Shown here in pieces: positions 43,100 through 54,639 of a stretch of DNA of 64,000 nt. Position 1 is the first letter of the stretch. Each line of letters opens with the position of its first letter. The notes beneath the pieces are model-generated. The model made no database searches and had not been told where the DNA came from. It worked only from the letters and a program-made list of their open reading frames with translations. The translations under genes were made by a program, and so were the position numbers. The stretch is from positions 33,998,523 to 34,062,522 of the forward strand of contig NC_091312.1 of assembly GCF_038502225.1 (NCBI RefSeq). The letters run 5' to 3'. The DNA is from Cherax quadricarinatus. Taxonomy: Eukaryota > Arthropoda > Malacostraca > Decapoda > Parastacidae.

Positions 43100-46000
43100 T
43101 AGTAGGTTGGTAGACAGCAACCGCCCAGGGAGGTACTACCGTCCTGCCAAGTGAGTGTAAAACGAAAGCCTGTGATTGTTTTACATGATGGTAGGATTGC
43201 TGGTGTCTTTTGTCTGTCTCATAAATATGCAAGATTACAGGTAAGTCTTGCTACTTCTACTTACACTTAGTTCACACTACACATACATGTACACATTTAT
43301 TTATACACACTCATCTGAGTTTTCTTTGATTTTATCTTAATAGTTCTTGGTCTTATTACTTTTCCTTTTATATCCATGGGGAAGTGGAATAAGAATCTTT
43401 CCTCCGTAAGCCATGCGTGTTGTAAAAGTCAACTAAAATGCCGGGAACAATGGGCTAGTAACCCCTTTTCCTGTAAAGATTACTAAAAAGAATAAGAAGA
43501 AGAAATTGTCAAAGTGGGAAGTCTGAATGTGCGTGGATGTTGGTCAAATAATAAGAAAGAGATGATTGTGGATGTTATGAATGAGAAGAAGCTGGATGTC
43601 CTGGCTTTAAGTGAAACAAAGCTGAAGGGGGTGGGAGAGTTTCAATGGAGAGGAATAAATGGGATTAGGTCAGAGGTTTCAAATAGAGTTAGAGCTAAAG
43701 AAGGAGTAGCAGTAATGTTGAAGGATAAGCTATGGCAGGAAAAGAGGGACTATAAATGTATTAATTCAAGGATTATGTGGAGTAAAATAAAGATTGGATG
43801 TGAAAAGTGGGTTATAATAAGCGTGTATGCACCTGGAGAAGAGAGAAGTGTAGAGGAGAGAGAGAGATTTTGGGAAATGTTGAGTGAATGCGTGGGGAGT
43901 TTTGAATCAAGTGTGAGAGTAATGGTGGTTGGGGATTTCAATGCTAAAGTGGGTAAAAATGTTATGGAGGGAGTAGTAGGTAAATTTGGGGTGCCAGGGG
44001 TAAATGTAAATGGGGAGCCTTTAATTGAGCTATGTGTAGAAAGAGATTTGGTAATAAGTAATACATATTTTATGAAAAAGAGGATAAATAAATATACAAG
44101 GTATGATGTAGCACGTAATGAAAGTAGTTTATTAGATTATGTATTGGTGGATAAAAGGTTGATGGGTAGGCTCCAGGATGTACATGTTTATAGAGGGGCA
44201 ACTGATATATCGGATCATTATTTAGTTGTAGCTACAGTTAGAGTAAGAGGTAGATGGGAAAAGAGGAAGGTGGCAACAACAAGTAAGAGGGAGGTGAAAG
44301 TGTATAAACTAAGGGAGGAGGAAGTTCGGGTGAGATATAAGCGACTATTGGCAGAAAGGTGGGCTAGTGCAAAGATGAGTAGTGGGGGGGTTGAAGAGGG
44401 CTGGAATAGTTTTAAAAATTCAGTATTAGAATGTGGGGCAGAAGGTTGTGGTTATAGGAGGGTGGGGACAGGAGGAAAGAGGAGTGATTGGTGGAATGAT
44501 GAAGTAAAGGGTGTGATAAAAGAGAAAAAGGTAGCTTATGAGAGGTTTTTACAAAGCAGAAGTGTTATAAGAAGAGCAGAGTATATGGAGAGTAAAAGAA
44601 AGGTAAAGAGAGTGGTGAGAGAGTGCAAAAGGAGAGCAGATGATAGAGTGGGAGAGGCACTGTCAAGAAATTTTAATGAAAATAAGAAAAAATTTTGGAG
44701 TGAGTTAAACAAGTTAAGAAAGCCTAGGGAAAGTATGGATTTGTCAGTTAAAAACAGAGTAGGGGAGTTAGTAGATGGGGAAATGGAGGTATTAGGTAGA
44801 TGGCGAGAATATTTTGAGGAACTTTTAAATGTTAAGGAAGAAAGAGAGGCAGTAATTTCATGCACTGGTCAGGGAGGTATACTATCTTTTAGGAGTGAAG
44901 AGCAGAATGTAAGTGTGGTGGAGGTACGTGAGGCTTTACGTAGAATGAAAGGGGGTAAAGCAGCTGGAACTGATGGGATCATGACAGAAATGTTAAAAGC
45001 AGGGGGGGATATAGTGTTGGAGTGGTTGGTACTTTTGTTTAATAAATGTATGAAAGAGGGGAAGGTACCTAGGGATTGGCGGAGAGCATGTATAGTCCCT
45101 TTATATAAAGGGAAAGGGGACAATACAGACTGTAAAAATTATAGAGGAATAAGTTTACTGAGTATACCAGGAAAAGTGTACGGTAGGGTTATAATTGAAA
45201 GAATTAGAGGTAAGACAGAATGTAGGATTGCGGATGAGCAAGGAGGTTTCAGAGTGGGTAGGGGATGTGTAGATCAAGTGTTTACATTGAAGCATATATG
45301 TGAACAGTATTTAGATAAAGGTAGGGAAGTTATTATTGCATTTATGGATTTAGAAAAGACATATGATAGAGTGGATAGAGGAGCAATGTGGCAGATGTTG
45401 CAAGTATATGGAATAGGTGGTAAGTTATTAAATGCTGTAAAGAGTTTTTATGAGGATAGTGAGGCTCAGGTTAGGGTGTGTAGAAGAGAGGGAGACTACT
45501 TCCCGGTAAAAGTAGGTTTTAGACAGGGATGTGTAATGTCACCATGGTTGTTTAATATATTTATAGATGGGGTTGTAAAGGAAGTAAATGCTAGGGTGTT
45601 CGGGAGAGGGGTGGGATTAAATTTTGGGGAATCAAATTCAAAATGGGAATTGACACAGTTACTTTTTGCTGATGATACTGTGCTTATGGGAGATTCTAAA
45701 GAAAAATTGCAAAGGTTAGTGGATGAGTTTGGGAATGTGTGTAAAGGTAGAAAGTTGAAAGTGAACATAGAAAAGAGTATGGTGATGAGGGTATCAAATG
45801 ATTTAGATAAAGAAAAATTGGATATCAAATTGGGGAGGAGGAGTATGGAAGAAGTGAATGTTTTCAGATACTTGTGAGTTGACGTGTCGGCAGATGGATT
45901 TATGAAGGATGAGGTTAATCATAGAATTAATGAGGGAAAAAAGGTGAGTGGTGCGTTGAGGTATATGTGGAGTCAAAAAACGTTATCTATGGAGGCAAAG

Positions 46001-46775
46001 AAGGGAATGTATGAAAGTATAGTAGTGCCAACACTCTTATATGGGTGTGAAGCTTGGGTGGTAAATGCAGCAGCGAGGAGACGGTTGGAGGCAGTGGAGA
46101 TGTCCTGTTTAAGGGCAATGTGTGGTGTAAATATTATGCAGAAAATTCGGAGTGTGGAAATTAGGAAAAGGTGTGGAGTTAATAAAAGTATTAGACAGAG
46201 GGCAGAAGAGGGGTTGTTGAGGTGTTTGGTCATTTAGAGAGAATGGATCAAAGTAGAATGACATGGAAAGCATATAAATCTATAGGGGAAGGAAGGCGGG
46301 GTAGGGGTCGTCCTCGAAAGGGTTGGAGAGAGGGGGTCAAGGAGGTTTTGTGGGCAAGGGGCTTGGACTTCCAGCAAGCGTGCATGAGCGTGTTAGATAG
46401 GAGTGAATGGAGAAAAATGGTACTTGGGACCTGACGATCTGTTGGAGTGTGAGCAGGGTAATATTTAGTGAAGGGATTCAGGGAAACCGGTTATTTTCAT
46501 ATAGTCGGACTTGAGTCCTGGAAATGGGAAGTACAATGCCTGCACTTTAAAGGAGGGGTTTGGGATATTGGCAGTTTGGAGGGATATGTTGTGTATCTTT
46601 CTATGTATATGCTTCTAAACTGTGTATTCTGAGCGCCTCTGCAAAAACAGTGATAATGTGCGAGTGTGGTGAAAGTCTTGAATGATGATGAAAGTATTTT
46701 CTTTTTGGGGATTTTCTTTCTTTTTTGGGTCACCCTGCCTCGGTGGGAGACGGCCGACTTGTTGAAAAAAAAAAA
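43098..46775 (+). mobile_element. TA-associated LINE, near full length, 3.7 kb
   Basis: 5' UTR from GGTAGTAGGTTGGTAGACAG (43098), one long ORF with endonuclease and RT (43514-46434), and a 3' UTR ending in an A run at 46765-46775. Both ends abut (TA)n (43009-43096 and 46776-46938). The same 5' terminus occurs alone at 21917 (minus). There is no separate ORF1, as in RTE-type elements. The 5' UTR holds a consensus splice donor ACAG/GTAAGT at about 43241. Confidence 0.93.
43514..46434 (+). pseudogene. LINE endonuclease-reverse transcriptase, two lesions
   Basis: Single polyprotein. Endonuclease (first 250 residues): SLNVRGCWSNNKKE, VLALSETKLKG (metal-binding Glu), ISVYAPGE, VVGDFNAKVG (D-x-N), SLLDYVLVD and ISDHYLVVATV (S-D-H). 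A basic linker (SDWWNDEVKGVIKEKK) follows. RT: LYKGKGDNTDCKNYRGISLL, DEQGGFRVGRGCVDQ, AFMDLEKTYDRVD (motif A, K-T in place of K-A), FRQGCVMSPWLFNIFIDGVV (motif B), LLFADDTVLMGD (motif C). A TGA at 45875-45877 interrupts FRYL, and the same frame reopens at 45878. A one-base loss near 46223 shifts frame at LLRC, after which RRGRGRPRKGWREGVKEVL and the stop at 46434 follow. The start is uncertain: 43514 is GTG and no upstream ATG is convincing. Otherwise close to functional. Confidence 0.9.
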
Positions 46776-47424
<649 letters not shown>

Positions 47425-47493
47425 GAGCAATAAGATCACAGTAAACAGGTGATTTGAGAATATGCAAAACAACCACTATGAAAGAATAATGAA

Positions 47494-47533
47494 ATTCCAA
47501 GCTCTTTCGTGACTACTCACATTATCAAGGAAC
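47494..47533 (-). ncRNA. hammerhead-like motif, UUGAUAA core (left arm)
   Basis: Minus strand: stem I GUUCC/GGAAU, core UUGAUAA, an extra U, stem II GUGA/UCAC with loop GUAG (perfect), GAAA, then a three-pair loopless stem III AGA/GCU with one mismatch. Core positions 3 and 8 are U and A in place of C and G. Confidence 0.6.
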
Positions 47534-48033
47534 AATGAAAGTAATGCATCAAAGGAAGGCATATAAAGGATCTAAACCACACCTCACCATCACATCCCAC
47601 AACAATGCAACACCTGATGCGCGACTCATAAGAAACAGAACACTGCAGCAGGCCCCTTGGGCCAACTAGACAGGTCCTTCACGCAACCCACAAACTACTC
47701 TACCCAAGAATTAAGATTTAGTATTTGTCCAATGTATTATTAAATTCTTCCCAAATTCTATTAATTATAAATGGATCTAATGTGTGGTTTATATAAATTA
47801 GATCCATTTATAATTAATAGAATTTAATAATACATTGGACAAATAATAAATCTTAATTCTTGGGTAGAGTAGTTTGTGGATTGCGTGAAGGACCTGTCTA
47901 GTTGGCCCAGCGGGCCTGCAGCAGTGTTCTATTTCTTATGAGTCGCGCATCAGGTGTTGCTTTGTTGTGGGATGTGATGGTGATGTGTAGTCTAGACCCT
48001 TCATATGCCTTCCTTTGATGCATTACTTTTATT

Positions 48034-48073
48034 GTTCCTTGATAATGAGAGTAGTCACGAAAGCGCTTGGAAT
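48034..48073 (+). ncRNA. hammerhead-like motif, UUGAUAA core (right arm)
   Basis: Stem I UUCC (48035-48038) with GGAA (48069-48072) plus a G-U pair, core UUGAUAA (48039-48045), extra U (48046), stem II GAGA/UCAC with one mismatch, GAAA (48059-48062), and a perfect loopless stem III AGC/GCU (48062-48067). Predicted cleavage after U48068. Between the two arms, each helix is perfect in at least one copy. Confidence 0.6.
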
Positions 48074-48105
48074 TTCATTATTCTTTCACAGTGGTTGTTT
48101 TGCAT

Positions 48106-48609
<504 letters not shown>

Positions 48610-48678
<69 letters not shown>
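48610..48678. repeat. (TA)n microsatellite
   Basis: About 34 units. Confidence 0.99.
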
Positions 48679-48680
<2 letters not shown>

Positions 48681-48689
48681 AATATTTTA

Positions 48690-50706
48690 TTACATAATAT
48701 GGTACAGAAGATTTAAGAGATACATTGTTGATATAAAGGTGGCATATACGGTACATGTTGTTACGTGTGTATCACCGATTATAAGGCGAAAATCTCATCC
48801 AGCTCCTCAGAGCTGGGGCATGTGCCCAAAATACAGCAGGCATTACCCCTTTGAACAGCCGCACTGAGCCGCTGGAACAGGAAACTAGCTGCCCTGGGAT
48901 CCCTAGTTACCCTGATGAATCTTTTTCCCAGCTCCTTAAGGAATTTAGATGCACTCTTTCCCCATGAGCCAAGGGTCTCTGAGCCTATGGGAACAAACAT
49001 ATAATGATGGGCAAGTTCTCCATATTTTCTAGATTTTTGGGACTCCCTGAGGCTGGCAGCTGCCCCTCCTTCCTCCCTGGTGTATTGGAGATAGGTATCA
49101 GCCAAGGTAGATGCACATGTATAGTCCCACACCACCTGCTTCCCATCTGTCCAGGCTTGAAGGGTGATACCATCTGGACGCTTCTGACTGCCATCAGATC
49201 TGCATAGTTGGGGTGGCTCTCTTACTGCTGGGCATCCAGCTGTTGTGAGGCTCCTCTTGATAATGTTATTAACCTCCTCATGTCTTGCAATCTTTCCCTC
49301 GGATTTACGGCACACAAGACCATGGTACCCGAATCGGTCTGCTGCTTCACTGCCTCAAATACACCTGTGTTCGGCGAGAATAGGGCCGGCAAGTCGAAGG
49401 GCAACACCGATGCGGATGGTGTGTGGGTCGAGACGTGTGCCAAGGCTGGAGTTGGGAACAGCCAACAGAAAGTCCCCAGCATGAGGGGCTCTCACTGCCA
49501 GGAGGCGGGCTCTATCCTTCCCTGACACACTCTGAAGCATTGTTGAGGCAATATTTTCCACTATTGGACCATCCCAGTGCGATTGTTTGTAGTTGTTGGG
49601 GGGAGCAGGTCTGGTTCCAGAGCCCGTTAGATTATCCCAGATCATTGCTCCGTCAATGAATTTTTGGTCCTGGACTCCAGTCTTGTCCCTAAGATGTTCA
49701 GGGAGAATCGCTGCTACAAGCTCTCTGGATGCAATACACGAGGACAGAAAAGCAGGTAACGCAATCTGTGATGACTTGCGGACACCAATGCCTCCTAGTC
49801 TGACTGGAAGTGTAGCTTGGTTCCACTGCCCGTCTTCTAGAGTAAGGTTAAGTACTTTCGTAAAAATCTGCCTCAGAATACTGTCATATTCGTGCAGTAT
49901 AGGGTTATATGAAGGTGCACATCTTAGGAAATATGTCAACCTAGGCAGACTCAAGCACTTTGTGAGAAGGTACAAGGCATCGTGGGTGTCCAGATTGCCT
50001 ATTCGTTGTTCCATTCTCCTTAACTCTTCCAATTTCTTCCTGAGAATTGTGTCAATGGCATTGCTTCCCAGAGGTGCTCCTAGCAAGACACTATTTGTGG
50101 GGGCAATGACTGCTGCTCCTGGTAGTTTTGATCTCACTGCATTTATCACTTGTTCACTGACTGAGATGATTTCACATTTGGATGGATTCAGGATGAGACC
50201 CATTTCCTGTCCCCGTGTCATTACCTGTGTAAGGTCATGTAGGAGGGACTCTTTTGTACCTGCTAGTGTGCCATCATCTAGGAACCAGATGTTTAGCTCG
50301 CTGGTCAGTCTGACTGTGATTTCCCTAACTGCTATACAGAAGAGAAATGGTGCAAGAGGATCTCCTTGTTGGACACCCTCCGATGATGTAATTTCATGCT
50401 CTCCAAAGAGAAGCATTGATTCCTTGCTATACCCAGCTGAAACAAAAGGGGAAGAGACCAGGGAAATGTTCTTGTACTGCTGCTAATACCACGTCTCTTT
50501 TCAGGAGATTGAGCGCATTCTTGAAATCTAATTTTACCACTGCATTGTCCTCAGGCAGGTTGTTGATATACGCCCTTGTTGCATAAACCGCTGCTTCACT
50601 TCCTTGAGAGACCCCAAAGCCAAGCTGGTTTGGTTGAAGCATCATGGCTGCCTGTGCACGAATACTTCGGACAGCAGCGTTGGACACGAGGCGGTGTAAC
50701 TTGTTG

Positions 50707-50707
<1 letters not shown>
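48690..50707 (-). pseudogene. R2/NeSL-like LINE: RT with restriction-like endonuclease, 5'-truncated
   Basis: Minus strand. The truncated 5' part (50687-50427) reads QLGFGVSQGSEAAVYATRAYI and VKLDFKNALNLLKRDV (motif A). A frameshift near 50450 leads to 50416-49355: EGVQQGDPLAPFLFCIAV (motif B), NIWFLDDGTLAGT (motif C, F-x-D-D) and a thumb/C-terminal region (LGAPLGSNAID, LPVRLGGIGVRKSSQIALPAFLSSC). After another break, 49315-48779 gives a basic CRKSEGKIARHEEVNNIIKR, then RPDGITLQAWTDGKQVVWDY, fitting the R-P-D ... D pattern of restriction-like LINE endonucleases, and KYGELAHHYMFVPIGSETLG. Such endonucleases cut DNA at specific targets. The truncation point is (TA)n at 50709 and the 3' end is close to (TA)n at 48678. 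Exact clade uncertain. Confidence 0.8.

Positions 50708-50708
<1 letters not shown>

Positions 50709-50800
<92 letters not shown>
50709..50800. repeat. (TA)n microsatellite
   Basis: About 46 units; right edge of the (TA)n cluster. Confidence 0.99.
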
Positions 50801-50803
<3 letters not shown>

Positions 50804-51102
50804 ATCTTCATAGAATATTCATAAAAGGATAATTTAACTTTTCGGGAATAAATTAATCACCATCTTCACGAATCTTATTCCAGAAAATGCTGTAATATTG
50901 TACAACCATATAGCACATAATAGAAAATACAATCACACATCAAAACTTGAGAGGAATTTTAAAAGAATGGTAAAAAAAAAAAGCAGTAAGGAGACGGTAT
51001 TGTAAACAAAACTGGTCACCAAAAGTGGCGGGGGGGGGGGTGTATTAAAATAATTTCAAAGCTAATTGCATAACTAAAATAATTAAACCCATGGCGTTAT
51101 GT
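50801..51102. other. no gene seen
   Basis: About 300 bp, AT-rich with a G run at 51031-51040. Confidence 0.5.
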
Positions 51103-52065
51103 GATTACCTGGAGTTTATCTGGAGAGAGTTCCGGGGGTCAACGCCCCCGCGGCCCGGTCTGTGACCAGGCCTCCTGGTGGATCAGAGCCTGATCAACCA
51201 GGCTGTTGCTGCTGGCTGCACGCAAACCAACGTACGAGCCACAGCCCGGCTGATCCGGAACTGACTTTAGGTGCTTGTCCAGTACCAGCTTGAAGACTGC
51301 CAGGGGTCTGTTGGTAATCCCCCTTATGTGTGCTGGGAGGCAGTTGAACAGTCTCGGGCCCCTGACACTTATTGTATGGTCTCTTAACGTGCTAGTGACA
51401 CCCCTGCTTTTCATTGGGGGGATGTTGCATCGTCTGCCAAGTCTTTTGCTTTCGTAGTGAGTGATTTTCGTTTGCAAGTTCGGTACTAGTCCCTCTAGGA
51501 TTTTCCAGGTGTATATAAACATGTATCTCTCCCTCCTGCGTTCCAGGGAATACAGGTTTAGGAACCTCAAGCGCTCCCAGTAATTGAGGTGTTTTATCTC
51601 CGTTATGCGCGCCGTGAAGGTTCTCTGTACATTTTCTAGGTCAGCAATTTCACCTGCCTTGAAAGGTGCTGTTAGTGTGCAGCAATATTCCAGCCTAGAT
51701 AGAACAAGTGACCTGAAGAGTGTCATCATGGGCTTGGCCTCCCTAGTTTTGAAGGTTCTCATTATCCATCCTGTCATTTTGATGCGATTGATACAATGTT
51801 ATGGTCCTTGAAGGTGAGATCCTCAGACATGATCACTCCCAGGTCTTTGACGTTGGTGTTTCGCTCTATTTTGTGGCCAGAATTTGTTTTGTACTCTGAT
51901 GAAGATTTAATTTCCTCGTGTTTACCATATCTGAGTAATTGAAATTTCTCATCGTTGAACTTCATATTGTTTTCTGCAGCCCACTGAAAGATTTGGTTGA
52001 TGTCCGCCTGGAGCCTTGCAGTGTCTGCAATGGAAGACACTATCATGCAGATTAGCTACAATTTT
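51103..52065 (-). pseudogene. jockey-like LINE, C-terminal third and 3' UTR
   Basis: Minus strand. 52046-51774 reads SIADTARLQADINQIFQWAAENNMKFNDEKFQLLRYGK and KDLGVIMSEDLTFKDH (the region after RT motif C, including the L-G-V-..-D block). After a frame break 51777-51139 gives GWIMRTFKTREAKPMMTLFRSLVLSRLEYC, NYWERLRFLNLYSLERRRERY, RRCNIPPMKSRG, VRGPRLFNCLPAHIRG and the tail. The 3' UTR (51103-51140) has GGGGGTCAACGCCC. 5'-truncated at about 52065. A better-covered copy lies at 54640-57075. Confidence 0.9.
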
Positions 52066-52219
52066 AAAATCATTTGAAGTTAGTGCATGATTATGAGGTT
52101 CAGAATAAATTCTGACGGCTGAGTGAAGTGCTTTATAACTGAAGGACTAAGGCCACTATATGATAATCTTCTACGTTTATAAACTATACTCTTAAAAATT
52201 CAGAAAGTACTTCCTACAC
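52066..52219. other. unrecognised spacer
   Basis: No motif seen. Confidence 0.4.
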
Positions 52220-53000
52220 ATCTAATATTACAGTTAGAGCACGTGAACTAATACATCATCAACAATCAATGACACAAAACTCGATCTCCTCTGGTAGATC
52301 GTTCATATATTAGGAACAGTAGCGGTCGTAGTGTTGATCCTTGAGGAACCATACTAGTTACTCTCTCTTACTCTGATGTCTCATTCCTTTCTGTTATTCT
52401 CTGCCCTCTGTTAATAAAGTATTCCCTGCGCCACTGGGGCACTCTGCCTTCTAACTTCTCATGTTCCTCTAATTTCTGAACGAATCTCTTTTGTGGTTCT
52501 GTATCAAATTATTTCTTGTATCCAAAGAAAATACTATCCAGCCAACTGTTTTTTTTTTTATCTCTATGGCTGTCATCAAACACCAACAAATTCGTAAGAC
52601 AGGATTTTCCCTCTTAAAATCAGTGATGGAAAAGAATCTTCTCTCCAAAACCCCCCTCAAGGAAGGTTCCTTGATGTTGGTGAGGGGCTCTTGATTTAGG
52701 GAATTGGATCTGTGCTCCAGTTCCCCGAATTAAGCCTGAATGCCTTCCACATATCCCCCCCCCCAGGCGCTGTATAATCCTCCGGGTTTAGCGCTTCCCC
52801 CTTGATTATAATAATAATAATAATCTCTCCAAAACCTTTTTATTTTTTTTGACATGCTGCATATTAATAAAGATCCTGGCCAGCAATTTAGTGTCCGTGC
52901 CTGTCTCCCTTTTTATATATGGGAGCCACATTTGCCCTATTCCACTTTTTTGGCAGTTGTGCTGATTGGAGAGATTGGATGATTACCTTTGCTGGTGGTC
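52220..53000 (-). pseudogene. LINE RT fragment, decayed, split by a SINE-like insertion
   Basis: Two parts, 52220-52639 and 52837-53000, form one minus-strand RT remnant once 52653-52823 is set aside. Near 52660-52469 the frame shows VGWIVFSLDTRNNLIQNHKRDSF; further left, broken frames give strings like VPQWRREYFINRGQR and PQGSTLRPLLFLIY (motif B, about 52330-52360). The right part corresponds to the N-terminal RT region. Many shifts. Confidence 0.65.
52653..52823 (+). mobile_element. SINE-like element, complete copy with 13-bp target duplication
   Basis: Flanked by TCTCTCCAAAACC at 52640-52652 and 52824-52836. 171 bp: starts CCCCTCAAGGAAGG, has TTGATGTTGGTGAGGGGCTC, CCCCGAATTAAGCCTG, a C run and CGGGTTTAGCGC, and ends in (ATA)n. 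The 13-bp duplications and the simple-sequence tail mean LINE-driven insertion. No clear A and B boxes, so its promoter is unknown. Confidence 0.9.
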
Positions 53001-53002
53001 AC

Positions 53003-53575
<573 letters not shown>

Positions 53576-53579
53576 CTTA

Positions 53580-54490
53580 CTACTGTTTTTTTTATTAGCA
53601 ACACATCGGCCGTTTTCCCTCGGTGCAGGGTGACTGTCTTCCCAGAGGCGCGCCTACATTATAGTTGAAAAAAATTACAACATATCAACACCCTTCCTTC
53701 AGAGCGCAGTCACTGTAATTCTCGCCTCCAGGACTCACGTCCGGCTAACAGGTTTCGCTGAATCCCTTCATCAATGCTAATTTGCTCACACTCCAACACA
53801 CTCACGCACGCTTGCTAGAAGTCCAAGCCCTTCGGTAGCAAAACCTCCTTTACCCCCTCCTTACAGCCATTCCTAGGACGACCCCCTACCCCACCTTCCT
53901 TCCGCTACAGATTTATGTGCCCTCCAAGTCATTCTAGTTTGTTCCATTCTCTCTGAATGTTTCAACCACCTCAATAACCCCTTTCCAACCCTCTAGATAA
54001 TACTTTTAGAAGCCCCTCACCTCCTAATCTCCAAGCTATGGATTCTCTGTATTATATTCACACCACACATTGGCCTCATACACGACAGCTCCACTGCCTC
54101 CAGCCTTCTCCTTGTTGCAACATTCACCACCCATGCTTCACACCCATGTAAGAGCGTTGGTATAACTATACTCTGATACATTCCCCTCTTTGCTTCCATG
54201 GATAACGTTCTTTTTCTCCACAGACTCCTTAGTGCTCCAGTCATCATTTTCCCCTCAATTCTACGATTCACCTCGCCTTTCATAAACCCATCTGCTGACA
54301 AGTCCACTCCCAAATATCTGAATACATTTACTACCTCCATACTCCCTCCCTCCATTCTGATATCCAGTATTTCATAACCTAATTTTTTTTATCCTCATCA
54401 CCTTGCTCTTTCCTATGTTCACTTTTAATTTCTTTCTTTTACATACCCTTCCAAACTCGTCCACCAACCTATGCAACTTCTCTTCAGAAA
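53580..54490 (-). pseudogene. TA-associated LINE, 5'-truncated minus copy
   Basis: 3' UTR at 53580-53780. Coding remnants leftward on the minus strand: VNVFRYLGVDLSADGFMKGEVNRRIEG, GALRSLWRKRTLSMEAKRGMYQSIVIPTLLHGCEAWVVN and RRLEAVELSCMRPMCGVNIIQRIHS (54355-54017); the upstream portion to 54490 covers the post-FADD helix. One codon is missing in the RIDEGK stretch (RIEGKM). No (TA)n at either edge, unlike its relatives. Confidence 0.88.
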
Positions 54491-54639
54491 CTTCTGTATA
54501 CACATACTACATGAAAATTCTCTACGAATTCCGAATGAATGACTGAAGTCAGTCAGAGATCACTCCAGGAGGCAGCTCATATGAAAATTCACACACACAC
54601 ACGGGCTATTAAATCTCTGCACCAAATTCACCTTAAACC

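Noticed and set aside
42849..43232. ORF with LRFTVLRFTV repeats as a CRISPR-like or coding repeat
   Set aside because: 15-bp tandem repeat without spacers; not CRISPR and no gene context.
49593..50486. 297-codon plus-strand ORF
   Set aside because: Shadow of the R2-like LINE RT on the minus strand, which has conserved motifs.
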